Source: Melanocharis versteri (lineage: Eukaryota > Chordata > Aves > Passeriformes > Melanocharitidae). Taken from it: DNA of 64,000 nucleotides. A model generated the notes under the pieces. The model did no database searches. It was not told the DNA's origin and was given only the letters and a program-made list of their open reading frames with translations. The position numbers and the translations under genes are program-made. Positions 50,371 to 62,900 of the stretch are shown here, one piece after another (the first letter of the stretch is position 1; the number at the start of each line of letters is the position of its first letter). The stretch lies in NCBI GenBank assembly GCA_013397845.1, contig VZTG01006027.1:972287-1036286 (forward strand), written 5' to 3'.

Positions 50371-53300
50371 GGGAGTTCAGATGCTTACATGCTATCTTCC
50401 CCTTCTTGGTTTTGTATAAAATGTGAGGATGTATCTCATGTCATACAGTACCTTAAGAATTTATAACATTTTGCTTCTGGTCTGATTGTCTGCAAGGAAT
50501 CTCAGTTACCAGCAGGGGTTCCTTAAATTCACATGGCCAGGAGAAAGCTGTATCTGTGTAATACTCTGCTCCCAGTGTGCACATTAAACTGGTTTTTCTT
50601 GATCGAGGACACATTTCCTCCTTATCATCAGGCACTTTGGCACATTGCTTGTTCTGATATATATAAGTACTGCACTCTGCCTTACTAGACACATTAAAAT
50701 TGTGTTTGACCATTCTTCTTGTTATACAATGCCCTGGCCCCTACAGTGGCTGTTGTAAGAAAAAATGCAATATATGTGCTGTTGAAAAGAAATCTGCAGG
50801 CTGGAGGAAGCTCTAAAACATATCCTTTATTTGCCCAAATCCATTTCTCTTTCCCTTGTTTTCCTATAAGGCCCATAACACTTCTGCTAATTATCAAACT
50901 GCATTAATGGCATTAAATCAGGGTTATACACCTCATAGCCTGCCTGCTCCTTCTCTTTCCACTTCCACCAGAGTCCTGTGGCTGAATGATGACATCCCAG
51001 CAATGTGCAACATTCCCATCCCAGCTGATGGGGGTCTCACAAGCACGGGATCATCGAGAAGTCTCTGTTGCAGGCCTGTTGTACGTACTGACTGTAACAG
51101 CAGCTCACACAGTTCTGCTACTTCCAATCCCAGTGCCAAGACCTGTAGTGTGAACTAGTAATTAGCACTTTGCCTCTTAAAAAAAACATGTCTTCCCTTT
51201 GCCTTGTGGCAGGGCAGATACTGTTATTTTCCATCCCTATTGTGCAGGCAGGGAAGGTTGAGGCAGGGGCAGGGTACCCAGGATACTTATGCTGCGCATC
51301 AATAGCCAGAATTACCACCAGCAGCTCCTGGCTCCCTGTCCTTTGCTCATCTGTTAGTCTATAAGGTGGGAGCTAACGTTTTAGGGATTTAAAATCAGAG
51401 ACAGGGGGCTCTGCAATTTGCAGAAGCTCTCAACATGCCACAGGAGCAGGCCTGGTGACAATAGGCATTTGTTTGACATAAAAAAAATGATAGTGAAAAT
51501 TGGCTGAGCAGTTTCTGATCACTGAAGTCCCTGCTGATAGCTTTGTGCTACTCTTGTTCGAATTCACAGTAAGAAACAGCATGGTGCTAATCGCTGAGAA
51601 GTTCTGGGAGAAGGCTGGTCAGCAGGGTGCTTATATGAAGAGTGATGTGATGAAATGATAGGGAAATAGGTCTTTACCCTGACCCTTTTCCTCTCCCTTC
51701 CAATTTCATGGAGCCGTTAACGATCACCCAAAACTTTCCTGGCAAACTGACCCTCAGTTTTGCTGGTTTACATTTGTTTTCAAGGGTTCAGCATCATTGT
51801 CTTCGATAGGATGCCCTTATCTGGGATTTGGTCATGGCTGTGTATAAGGTTCCTACATTTATGTTCTCCTCCTGTTTTCTTCCACCGTACGTAACATCCT
51901 TCAGATGAGGACAGTGTCCTTGAGTGCACTGTGGTGCAAGGGGATGCATTATTACCACAAGGGCATTTTGAGCCAGTTTCCACCAGGATTATTACACCCT
52001 GTGAATTCATTATGCTCCTGCTCACCTGTTTTTGGAGCATGTGACAGTGTTATCATCCTCCTTTCAGAGGGCAGGAGCAGGCAGCTGGGCTGCTCAGTTT
52101 TAAGCTCTAATGGCTGCTTATTTAATACGGTTTTATTTTCACCCACCCATAGCAATCATCACCTTAAAAATCACCTCCATTCTATCCATTCTGTTCTCCA
52201 CTGCTGAACAAATCAATGCACCTCTGACAGTCAGAGGCTGTGTGAGTGTGCGGGAATCCTGAGGAATCAATCGCACCCAGGTGCCTCAGAGAGGATTAGC
52301 GGTTTTCCCCAGGGAGGAACGGCTGGCAATAGAGGCCCCCTGTTCTCATGACTCAGCAGCTCCACTCCAATTTCCCATTTCAAATACAGAACAGCCAGCT
52401 CTAAATCTTCCATGCCTGAGTGCAGAGTGGAGAGCCCAATACGAAGTTACATTTCAGTTTGCACTGACAGATGGGAAAGTGTAATAACGTCCCTTTCTCC
52501 GTGAGGAGGGATGGGTTCCCACAAGGCAGGAGAGATTCCGAGTGCTGCTGCAGAGGCTCAGGCGGTGCCAGGAGCTGGATGCTCGTGTGAGAATCCAACG
52601 GATGTTGCGTGGTGTCTCGCCCTAGGTGGGATAGTTGCCATCTGTTCTACAGTCATGCTGTCTCAGACTGTTTGCAAATCTCCTCCAGTACCCCAAAAAT
52701 GCTGGAGGTTGAAGAAGGCAAGGGGAGTGAAAGCCCTTAAGGGTTGGAATAGATTTCAGGAGAAGAGGAGATCGGCATGTTTCTACTCCACTGCACAAGT
52801 GGAGACAAAGGATTTTAGATGTGGGCTTGGTACTTTGCACCAATATTATATTTACTCTTAGGGGTTAATGTGGGGCATCTGAATCCACCATCACTCAGCA
52901 GGCATCAGGATGAAAGAGACAGGTCCTTATGACCATAAAATAGTGATAATCCAGTGCCATAATGTTAATGAGCCTCAGGTTTCCAGGCTTGCCATATGCA
53001 ACCCCCCGTTGGCTTTAGCAGACACTGCCATATGCATCAGATGTCCGGAGTCAGGCTTTTTTTCCCATTTCCCATGTTGGAAGAGACGCCTTTCTGCAGA
53101 AAAAAATCTGCAAGTTTGCCTGTAGGTCAAAATAAAAAGGTTTTTCATCAAAGGAACAAGTTTCCTTCCCGTTTTGCTCACTGGTGCTTTCAGAAGCTGT
53201 TCTCATTTACATCCATCGTGCCAAGTCAACTCTTGGTGTTCCTGTGCAAGAGACACTCAGCCTGCCTCGGACTGACTCTGCGAGTTGGGAGCAGATGTTG

Positions 53301-54590
53301 GCTCCATGACAGGTCTGTGTCAGCAACGTGTTTTGATAAGAACAGACTATTCCCAGCTGGTTTCTGAAGAGTTTTTCTCTTTTTCTCTGTTTTCCTCCTC
53401 TCTTGCTTTGAGCCCTTCATCAGCCTCAGAGCACGCATTCTGAAAAGATGTGCCTAACTCTTTTCTTGATGTTGTTTTATTTTCTGCATGTTTTGAGGCC
53501 TTTTTAAAAACATTGTCCTTCACATGGTTGGGAATCCCCCAAATTCAGCTTCTCCTTTGCTGACTAATTTCTGTGGAAGAAAGCTCTGCATTTCTTTCAG
53601 TCAAGTAAGAACATGGAGACATGCAGTCCCTGTTTAATGTAGCTCTGCCACCAGAAACCAAATAAAAACCCAGATTTAGCACAGTTAGCTCCATCCTTTC
53701 TGGGAGCTCTTGGTGTGCAGCCCAGGTATTTTGGTATCACTAATCTGGGCAGGCTGTGGGAGATGGGCACAGCTGAGCCCAGGGAGTGTCAGTGGTGGAG
53801 AATCACGTCCAAACGGGAATGCGTTCCCTGCCTGCAGCCCAGCAGTGCTGTCAGCCAAACCATGGGTTTCTGTCAATGTGTTACTGGCCTCCAAATAAAG
53901 ACTTGAAGAGGAGGAAGCTTGTGATGTCTCTCTAGATGAAATGTGGGAACCGAAGTTCACCCACCACGCTTCTTATCTTCGATCAGATTCACTGTTAGAT
54001 TAGTGTCAGAAGACTGTTAAATGGGCTGGGATAATTTTTTATTCCACCTCCACCTTCATGCATCTGTTTACCTGGTTAATTGTGGTTGGAAAATCCTGCA
54101 ATCCCTTATTTTAAATATATATGACATTTCTGTTGCCTCGACAGGGCAGGAGCTCTTGGCTGAGCCCACACTCCTAGAGGATGCTTCAGAAGGAGATCCA
54201 TTCGCAGAGCCAGTAGCCAATTTCCAGGCTCATTATTGAAGCAGTGTGTGATCGTGAGCGAGTTACTTGTCCTCTTGATGCTGTAAATCTATAAAACCAG
54301 GGGGAAAGTTGAACCTCTTGGAGCTCCAGACAATTCACATCCTCTATATTCTCTTGGGTTACAGTGAAATTGCACGAGCCACGCTGGCCCAAGCAAATAA
54401 CTCTTCTTTTTTACCTGGAGTCTGTAAGGCTTGGTTGTTCATTCTGCTACTTTCTCCTCAAGTCTCAAACTCCCTGCAGCAGTTTCTAGGTGAACGGCAG
54501 GCCTGGGGACTGTGTTGTAATGGGAGACCTCTGTTTCCCTTTTAACCAGGACTTCAACCCTGCAAAACAATCAGCTCTTCCCTTTCCATT
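50370..54590. other. Non-coding DNA, nothing specific recognised
   Basis: No gene, RNA or repeat family recognised. A splice-acceptor-like TGTTGCCTCGACAG ends at about 54145 and is followed by about 31 open codons to a stop at 54237, but the peptide is unfamiliar and no donor or neighbouring exon is visible. Several overlapping 90 to 125-codon frames are judged to be chance. Confidence 0.5.
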
Positions 54591-54930
54591 GAGAGGCAGC
54601 AGTATCTAATCAGGTTTCACTCCTTTGTTGTATCTATTGATCCTCAGCACTGTAAGATGCAAATTGCCATGCCTGACAGGATTCAGGGTGTTTTATCATC
54701 AATGGAGAGTAATTATCCTTGGCTGCACCAATATTGGATTGTTAAGCCCCAGGATAATGCACAAGGTAAAGACATTTAGAAGGCAGTCCACCTTGGGGAT
54801 TTGTGTAAATGTGATGGATAGAGTGAGAGCAGGATAGCTGAATTACAGCCCCAGGGACTGACAGCTGCATGGGGCTGTAGCCTTGATAATCCTTACAGAG
54901 AAGCTGGTGCTGCAGTTGGTATTGAGACAC
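54590..54930. promoter_or_regulatory. Candidate conserved non-coding element
   Basis: Contains an exact octamer ATGCAAAT at 54657-54664 and TATCATCAATGGAGAGTAAT near 54693, followed by CACCAATATTGGATTG, whose CCAATATTGG core is a perfect 10-base palindrome at about 54728-54737. Single-copy and AT-rich without tandem structure. Regulatory role inferred. Confidence 0.3.
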
Positions 54931-56290
54931 ACAAAGTGTGTCTAAAGCTGTAAGTTTCCCTTTCTGTTTAATCCTTGTAATGTCTATGTGCTGAAGAGGA
55001 AAAACTTATGCAATATTTTGAATGGACTCTGTGCTCTTGCAAGAATGGCCAAACAACTTCTTCTGTTCATTTATTTATTTAACCATATTTCAAGCTTTTC
55101 AAGTGAGCACATTTTAGAGGCAAAAGGGTGTTTGGGTGCTTATTTCTTTGTCTGTGGATTCCAGTTCAATACTAAAAGCAGAATTACAATTTAATAAGTA
55201 GGAGATGCTTTTAATTTTTTGGAAAATATCTGGTTAACCATTGCAATATTCTGGTGCATAAAGTAGTTAAGCTGTCTTAGCTGTGGGGAGAAAATGTATG
55301 TCAACAGAGATGCCATGTTAGCTGACTAATCCTTGGCTGATAGCAGCAAACCTGAAAGTAGTCTCAGGGAAGAAAATCTCTTTTTCCAGAGTTATCCATA
55401 TGAGCTGAGTCTTATACCTGTCACTTTTTTTTTTTCTTTTTTTTTTTTTTTTTTAAAAGACCTTTTCTGTAGCTGTGAAATAAATAAGAACAGAGATATA
55501 AAGAGGAAAAGGAGTGTTGGTGCCTGGAAACTGCTGAGATGAATGTTGAGGGTAGCTCCCAAAGACCTTCAGGCTTCAGATGCAGCACTAAACTTGCAAG
55601 CTGCAAGTTCTGTTAACATTTCTTAGTGTTTTTAGTGGCAGTTCTTTCTTGTCAAGCAACTCCTTGTGTTTGACCAAGGCCGTGACTAAGATCAGCCAAC
55701 TTGCTTGGCATGCAAAGCATGCTTTATTCTTGTTAAAGCTGCTAAGGATACTGCGGAGCAAATGCCAGAAACTTAAGCAAATAGTCCATGTTTTACCAGA
55801 ACTGGGCCAGATTTCGCAGCTCTGTGCAGCTCTGTGCTGGCAGCCCGTGCCCTGTGCTGCCACGGAGGTGCTGAGGTTACTGTGCTCCAGTGGGATTTTT
55901 CTGACATCCTTCACAAGCGCCCCTGGCTGCTTCATTTCACACGTTATCATCAAAGTGTGCAACAAGCTCCTTACATTGCTCCAGACCTCCAGACAAGCGA
56001 GAGAGGGGGTTTGCTCCGCAGTCAATTCTGACTGCAGTTTTGAAATAGGAGAAAATTGAGAAAGATTAAGAAAATTGTCCCGCATACCTACGCTGTTTGT
56101 CATGTTTTTAAAGGGGAACGAGTCTCACAGATGTTTTGATTGCCAACTCAGAAATGCACTGCTCAGGGGGATAGAGTCGTGTTGGGGGGACAGAATAGCC
56201 CCCCAAGCTAGGAGGGGGTTCTGTGAATGAAGAAAAATGATGTACTAGAAGCTGATGCTGGTTGAGCTTCTCCCCCTACCCTTGGCTGCC
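54930..56290. other. Non-coding DNA with a T tract
   Basis: A T tract with one C lies at 55425-55454. A frame of 171 codons (minus, 55588-56103) and one of 136 codons (plus, 55649-56059) overlap on opposite strands, so at most one could be real, and neither resembles a known protein. Short direct repeats of GCAGCTCTGT occur near 55817-55836. Confidence 0.5.
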
Positions 56291-56299
56291 CAGAGCCTT

Positions 56300-56640
56300 T
56301 GGGATGCCCTCCAGGGAACGCTGCTGGGGGAAAGCGGCTCCTGCAGCCGCCGGCCCCATCTGCCCTGCGCTACTGAGCTGTGCTGGCCTCGGCCACATCC
56401 CTGCAGGTGACCCTGCTGCCGGCTGCGAGCGCAGGAGCCCCGCAGCCGCTCGGGCAGATGCTGCGGGCGAGCATCCCGGAGCCCCGGATCCGTGGCTGGC
56501 TCCCTGCAGCGCCGCAGGCAGCTCCCACCTCGCTCCCAACTTTCCTGGGGGGCTGCAGCAGCGCTCCCCGGGCAGCCCACGGGCAGCCTGGGCTCGGGAC
56601 AGCCGTGCCTCGGCCCCCCGGGTGTGCTGGGAGCACTGAA
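56300..56640. promoter_or_regulatory. CpG-island-like patch
   Basis: GC content is visibly high, and I count roughly 27 CpG dinucleotides in the 360 bases 56281-56640. With an estimated GC of about two thirds this gives an observed/expected ratio near 0.6, around the usual island threshold. Vertebrate CpG islands often mark promoters, but no first exon or TATA box is recognisable here. It could be an orphan island, an unannotated non-coding RNA promoter, or merely a GC-rich bird segment. The long frames across it follow from scarcity of stop codons. Confidence 0.45.
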
Positions 56641-57190
56641 ATCCCTATTTCGATATGTCCCTGCTGCTTTGCTGCCCGTGCTCCTCCCGTGCTGCGTGGG
56701 AACAGTGGGGCTTCTGCAGGCTGTCGAATCTGTGTCCAGTTTCTGGAAATGTCAGTGTATGTAGGGCAGTATCTTCGGGGAATTTTAGTTGCGTGCTCCC
56801 TCTTCCCCACAATCCCTCCCTTTTTTTCCCCAGAAGCATCTCAAAGCTGTGCAGTTCTGCAGCTGAAATGTGCCATGGCTCGTGGAATTCCTTGGGATGC
56901 AGGGAGCGGGTTTGTGGCCAGCTTACAGGGCTAACCACTGTACTCATGGTGGGGACCCAGGAGTAGAGCCATATTGTAGCTTCTAAAGATGAACCGGTGA
57001 TAAATCCAAACACCCCAATCCTGGAGTTTGGGGAACTCAAGATCTAGACCCCCATTTTGGCCTGAATCTTACTTAGACCAAGCCAGAAATCGTGTGAGTC
57101 GAGAGGTTTGGCCCTCAGAAGGGGAGAGATGCTGGTGCAGAACCAGAGCTGAGACCTCTCCTGCCCCATGGCATCGTGCCACAGCACAAA
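56640..57190. other. Non-coding DNA, nothing specific recognised
   Basis: Transition from the GC-rich patch to AT-rich sequence. A T run occurs at 56820-56828. No supported feature. Confidence 0.5.
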
Positions 57191-57500
57191 GCCTGCAGAA
57201 TCCCATAGTCAGTATGGGTATTTTAGGTGAAGTGTATGTGAGTGGAGGATCAATACCATATGGCACGCGTGTTAAAATAAAAACATGCGTACACTCAGGG
57301 CTGGATTTGCTGTATTCCGCACGAAAGTAGGGGTTTTTTATTGGGAAAATGGTTAGATTTGATGGCGGTATGTAATTAGTAGTTTGCCAGCAATAATTAC
57401 AGGGCTGTGCTCCAGAATAAATGATGTAGCATTCCTGTGCATATAATATGGTATACCACAAAATAGGAGTTGGAAAATTGCAACATTGCTGGATCATCAT
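57190..57500. promoter_or_regulatory. Candidate conserved non-coding element
   Basis: AT-rich sequence with preserved CpGs (TGGCACGCGTG near 57260, CATGCGTACAC near 57285, TATTCCGCACG near 57314, GATGGCGGTATG near 57361) and TAATTAG/AATAATTAC words. A 143-codon minus-strand frame covers it (57069-57500), but the peptide resembles nothing I know. An enhancer-like element is the simpler reading. Confidence 0.35.
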
Positions 57501-59690
57501 ATCTCTGACATGTTGAAGGGGTTTTTTTGCTCTGATAGTTTATGAAAAATAGTAAGTATGGTGCACTGTGAACCAAAAGGCTTGCTTTGTTAAATTAACC
57601 ACAATTGCAACCACAAATTATGGCTTCACAAACTATAGATTTAAGACTGGCTTTTCATAAATAGAGCTTCTTTGTGTTATAACAAAACATACATGAAAGA
57701 ATGGAGCTGTACAGTGATGCCAAAGTAGCGCTTTCAAAATCATCAGCCCATTCAAGCCTTTGGAATACAATCATAATATTTGTTTAAAGTTTAATATCCA
57801 GAAAGGAAATTCATAGAAATCCCGTAAGCTTACCACAGTTCTGGTGTGATTTCTGTGTGCCTTAATGAAATAATAGCAAGATAGCAACCTTAAAGTATAG
57901 GTTTGTATTAATTTGAAAGTTTGTGTACATTTGAAAGTTTCACTTACCCAAGTGAATAATTTGTCACTAAGTGACTAAGCAAAGTTTCTGCAAAATGAAA
58001 CAGGATAGAAAAGTCCTTCTGTGTTTTTTACACATAACATGTCCATATATGCAAAGGACCCAAATCTTTCCAAGTAGAGGGAGTTATGCCAGTTTCTACC
58101 AAAGGTAAATGTGCCCCAAAAAAGAGTTTTCTCCAATACTGGATGATAGCCATAGATTTCTCCAAGTTTTAAAATATCATAGAGATTATTGGCATGCTCA
58201 TCCCGATTTTGAAAGGCATACTTCTGGCAGCAGCCAACTGAGGAGGGCCATGTGTTAACATCCTGGTTTAGCAATATGTATTCCCACATGCTAAGCTCTC
58301 GTAGAAATGCAGTTTTTATTGCTGTTGACTTCAAACAAAGATGCTTTGACATCTAAAGTTGTATATGTTACAGATGCGATGCCTAACCATACTCATGCTG
58401 TATATTTTAGGATGAGCTGGCTGTGGTCCCAATTATCCAGTCGAGTATAAACACTCCTAGGATACAGGGCCCCATACGGAGAGTGGCTTCCCTGTGTTGT
58501 GCTGTGTTGTACTGCTCTGGAACATCTTGCCGCGTCTGACGTTTTGTACTCCAGCTCATTTGCACGTTGTTGCTTAACACAATGTATAAATAACATATAG
58601 GAGCAGGCAACATCTCTTGTAGTCTGCCTTGGAACGTGGAACAAGCATCCTCAAGGATAGCTCGAGCCGCTCCCAAATCCACAGGGTAGCAGGCTCTCCC
58701 TAACTTTCCCATTCTGTGTTTTCTCATCCTCACACTAGCAGTGAGAAGGGGGATAATAATCCAGTTTGGAAGCATTTCTAAGAAAAAAAAAATAAAGGTG
58801 TTATTTATTGGCCAAAATCTTTTGTGCTAAGCAGTTAAGGCTTGCCGTTTTGAAATGGTGGTTGGTGGTTGGCTGTTCCTTTGCGGCAATAGGTTGGCTT
58901 TCTGGAAAGAATCCTTAAAAAGTTGAGTAAATGATTATTCTCCTTCCAGCGCTATCCTCAGCAGGAAACCTGAGTTCTGCTTTACTTCTGCACCCATCTT
59001 TAAACATAACCCGAGCCCTGGAAGGGCTGGCTGGAACTGTCTTCTTCTGTCCGTGTGAAAGCTCCGGGTTTTGTCCCAGCTGCCGTAACAGCTGCGTTGG
59101 GAGAAAGTTAAGCGACGACTCATCCACTACCTGTTCTGTTTAGACTCTCCCAGCAGTAGAAATCTTGCCACTCCTTTCATTTGCATCCAGGAAGTAGCTG
59201 AGCCAGCACTTTTGAGGTGTAGAAGCACCCCCCATCTCTCAGGAGCATCCCTTTGGGGATGGTTTGCCAGGAGGGAGGTCTGTGAGGGCTGCAGATCCAT
59301 AGGGAGATGGGGAACCCCGGGGGCTGCACCACACTTGGCAAGTGTCCAAAAGAATACAAGTCTCACCCGTCTCCTTGTGGTTTTGTTCTTCAAAGGTAAC
59401 TGGATTTGCACATAAGGTTTTCACTCCTGTGGCTGGCAGAGTGTACAGGAGTTCTTGTAATAATAATTAGCTGTTAATATTTTGCATCTAATTCTGAAAG
59501 GTTACTTCAAAGAAACATTTTGTCTTATCGCTCAGGATCTTTTCTAATGTCGAAATACACATTCATGAGTGAAGCACTGCAATTACAAGGATGTTTAGAG
59601 AATCACAAAGGTATTTATTCTTGTCCTGGCTAGTTTATAGTAGCAAAAATTGCAAGTGGAAAGGCTAAGAAAATGTATTCTAAAAACAAA
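57500..59690. other. AT-rich non-coding DNA
   Basis: No supported gene. Minus-strand frames at 57975-58352 (125 codons) and 58407-58775 (122 codons) lie in succession, but each is flanked by stops and neither has a recognised domain. ATTTGAAAGTTT is duplicated near 57911 and 57930, and GGTGGTTGGTGGTTGG occurs at about 58858. An octamer ATTTGCAT lies at 59179-59186. Confidence 0.45.
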
Positions 59691-60020
59691 CGTGTAATTG
59701 TTTTGTTGAGAGTTAGAGTCAACAGTGTTTATTCATGAGGCTTAGCTGCCCCAGGCGAGAGCAATCAGACTGGAGGTACCACCTCCTGTATCCTTGTTCT
59801 CTTTAATTGGAGCCATAGCCTTGGATGCCCCGAGGCGAAGGGCCGTCTCTAACTGTATTCTGTTCGGTTTATGAACATTTGAAAGCGCAGTGGAAAAAAA
59901 CATTCTTTTGTTTAGACAGTTTCAGACTTCCCCTCCCTGTTCTGCTCAGCAAGTGAAAATTGTATGTCAAAATTAAGCTCTTGAGCAGCTATAGATTCTG
60001 CATGTAATGTGATCCTGCGA
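59690..60020. promoter_or_regulatory. Candidate conserved non-coding element
   Basis: Single-copy block with CCCCGAGGCGAAGGGCCG near 59828, TTCGGTTTATGAACATTTG near 59864 and GAAAGCGCAGTGG, mixing CpGs and AT-rich words. No transposon or tandem unit. The texture is strongly CNE-like by eye, but conservation was not measured. Confidence 0.35.
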
Positions 60021-60179
60021 TGGCTAAATAGTTTTGCAGTGTTGTTAGGCCCGGGAGCGGGGCTGTGCATCACCAGCAGGCTCTGGGATGGACGGAGAGC
60101 TGCAGTCCTGCTCCGGTGCAGCCTGCACAGCCCTGGCAGGCAGCTGGCACTCCACATTGGCCCCCTCACCCCACACACA

Positions 60180-60560
60180 CCGGCTTTTGAGGCAAATCAG
60201 AGCATATTTTAACAGTTTCACTGCAAATTCCTGTGTAACTTCATTTCTATTTTAGGCCCTGTGAGGGTACCTAGCGCAGCCCCAGCCTGGGGGCAGGTTC
60301 AATAACAGATTCAATAAAACTCCTCTCCGGCTGCCTCCCAACTGAAGCCCAGGTGGGGACACATGATGCAGGAGGCGGCAGCATCTGTTATTGAATCTCG
60401 CCCGGAGTTTATCCAAGCTCTTCCTGAGTGTTTTTCTACTCTCTCTACTGTGTAATCCTGATTTCCTCATGATATCTTTATGCAACACAATGGTTAAGTG
60501 CTTTCTCCGTCTGTTGTCAGCACTGCCAGTATGCAACTGCTTGAAGCTTTTAGCTCCAAA
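60180..60560. promoter_or_regulatory. Candidate conserved element with a long-range hairpin
   Basis: TTCAATAACAGAT at 60298-60310 is the exact reverse complement of ATCTGTTATTGAA at 60383-60395. Inside that pair, GCTGCCTCC (60331-60339) can pair with most of GGAGGCGGCAGC (60371-60382). The two pairings are nested, so a folded RNA or cruciform is possible. No known RNA family is recognised. The rest of the block is CNE-like. Confidence 0.35.
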
Positions 60561-62690
60561 TAAGAAGTGTGCTCTGTCTCAAGGTGAGAGGAGAGCCTCC
60601 CATGCTCTCTTCAAGCATCAGTCTGGTCTGATGGATCCTGTCTCGAGGGAGGACTCTCCACTTGAGACAGATATGCTGGTGGAGTGGATAGCTGTGATCC
60701 TGCAGCCTTGAGTCAGGCCTGAGTGAAAACAATAGCCCCAGCCTATCTCATCTCATCTCATCTCTGAGAACAGTCAGGCTGGCCCCACACCCTGGCGTCC
60801 CAGCACCTTCAAGAGATTAGCACCAGCTCCGTGTGTGGAGTGCCTCGTGTGGTCTGCTCATGCTGCATGTAAGGTGTTGGTGGTCAGATAGCATCTTGAA
60901 AAGACGAGAAAACAAGAATACACCCCATCTGAGCTTGGCTTTCACATTGCCCCAGCCCAGTGCCTGGCCGTGATGCTCTAAGAGGGGAGTTCAAGCAAGC
61001 AACACCCAATGTTGTCATCGTGGTTTGGACATTCAAGGGCTGAACCGAGAACACAAAGTGAGCATCTGATATTGCACCCTGTGCGCATTTAGCCACCAAT
61101 CCCCGCCTCTCTGGAAGGGTGTTTAGTGGTTTCCCCTGCCACTGATGCTACTTTAGGTTTATTCTGTGCTGCTTCAAACCACCTTTTTCCCCCACTGTGT
61201 TCTACTGCAGTCAGAAGTAGGCAAGAAGGGAAAGGGACGGTGTGGCAGGTGACTGATGGGATGAGTCCTTGGCTTCAGGAACACTTGTCCTTCACTGGTG
61301 GTGACTTGCTGCCAGTTCCTCTGTAGGTCCATGCAAATACAGGTTTGGAGCTCTTCAGGGCCCTTTCAGGGGAATGGCCTTTCATTTCTCACATCTTCTT
61401 AAAACAATGTTACTGAGTGGTTTACCAGATATCCCAGATTTTCTAGGCTATCACTCCAGTCATATCTTCACTGCAGCAAATAACAAGGCTTTAAAAGGCA
61501 CCTATTTATTTAGTTATTTCACACAACTGGCAAGGCTTAAGTCCTGTCCCTGAATGGTATCGATTCTAGTAAGAAGTATGTCATAGCCCTGGAGACTTTA
61601 TCTAAATAATCACAGCTTTCTGGAGTGCAGTTTTCAGATTTGAGTTATTAGATTTAAACTTCTGGTCTTCTTAGCAAAACACCTTCCCTTCCATCCTGTT
61701 TCATTGCCCCTGATCCAAGGTTGAACTGTCTAGAGGATGGCATAATATTTGCTGCATATTTGCCTTGACAAATGGCTAATTCCCACTCGGATCCATGGAG
61801 GTTTGCTGTGCACCAGGGACAGCAGGCTCCTTGGCTTCCTTGCCGAGAATATTTGTTTAAATGCAGCAAGTCCTTTCTCCAGTGTTGTCTTTGCAGAATG
61901 TGGAGGGGTGAGCCTTTTGATGTTTGTATTTACAGTGTTTTCACATCTGGATGTCGTTTGTGACACAGGCTCTCCTCCTTTTTCTATCCCTGTGTCTTCC
62001 TGTAAAATTCATTTCGAACATACAAGCTCATGTGGCTTTAATGTGTAGTAGTCGGCCAATGCATTTAGCAGGCCTGTAGTAGGCCAATAAAGAGGTACCT
62101 TGGGTCATGCTGTGCGCTCTTGTAAATTTATCCCGAATTAACCCTGATTGGCATCCAGCTCCCCTGCTGTAAAGATACAGATGTGCATGCTCTCCAACAT
62201 CTGCTGCTTCATAAGGAGCTGTGCCATAAATCCACAACCCCCTGTGACCCGCAGTCTGGGCTGAGGGTTTGGGGATGCTTGTGCTCCTGGCTCAGGGTGG
62301 GTACCTGCAGGAGGCAGGTGGCAGCGCTGCTGACGCAAGGGCAGCCCCATCCTTGTGTTTTCACGTGAAAATCCCGTTGGTGTTGCAAGAGGGTGTTCTT
62401 CTCCCTGAGCAACACCAAGGTGCAGCCTCTGGTGTAGATCCTTCTTGTGGCTCCCTGTTTCGTGCAAGCGGTTTGAATATCCTCGTCCAACAGGTTTCTT
62501 TAGGGCTCGTATTAATTCAGCTTCATCTTTTAAGATGCAAACTTGGGCATGGCAGAGCAGGCTCTCTCTGCTGCCTTCACTTGCCGAGGAAAGCCGGGGA
62601 AGGAGATCAGTCAGAGCAGCCAGAGCGTCGCTGCAGTCCTGCAGCCAGCCAGGATGCAAAGGGAAAAACACACCCATCAATTTCTAAATG
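60560..62690. other. Non-coding DNA, nothing specific recognised
   Basis: Contains a short (TCTCA)n run at 60746-60763 and an octamer ATGCAAAT at 61331-61338. GTAGTCGGCCAAT and GTAGTAGGCCAAT form a near-perfect direct repeat around 62048-62089. Frames of 159 and 180 codons overlap on opposite strands at 62138-62748 in GC-rich DNA and look like chance. No gene recognised. Confidence 0.5.
60746..60763. repeat. (TCTCA)n short microsatellite
   Basis: Between three and four copies of TCTCA in a row, ending in TCT. A minor simple repeat. Confidence 0.8.
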
Positions 62691-62900
62691 TCAGCTGAGA
62701 TCCCCTGGAAATTATTTATTGCATCTGCTGTCATATTTAATGATTTAACAATATACTAATAATCATAATATATTAACTTTGTGTAGTGATATACCAATCA
62801 ATATAAAATAATGAACACATCTAATGGATTTAATAGTATACAGATGTTTACCGCCTTTCTCCCTGAAGATTTTCAGATAATTTCTCCAGGCCAGCTGAAA
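62690..62900. promoter_or_regulatory. Candidate conserved AT-rich non-coding element
   Basis: Very AT-rich but not simple-sequence. Words such as TTAATGATTTAACAATATAC, AATAATCATAATATATTAAC and CCAATCAATATAAAATAATG follow one another without a tandem unit. Homeodomain-like TAAT and CAAT cores are dense. Regulatory role inferred from texture. Confidence 0.4.

Noticed and set aside
54145..54240. Acceptor-like TGTTGCCTCGACAG followed by about 31 open codons and a stop, considered as a terminal exon
   Set aside because: The peptide is unfamiliar, no upstream exon or polyadenylation context supports it, and such acceptor-like strings are common in introns.
56262..56934. Overlapping frames of 90 to 184 codons in the CpG-rich patch
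   Set aside because: At least four frames on both strands are open over the same bases, which follows from high GC content rather than coding.
57069..58775. Three successive minus-strand frames (143, 125 and 122 codons), considered as a decayed viral or retroelement insertion
   Set aside because: None shows a recognisable viral or retroelement motif. Each is closed by stops, no LTRs or target duplications were seen, and the region looks more like AT-rich conserved non-coding DNA.
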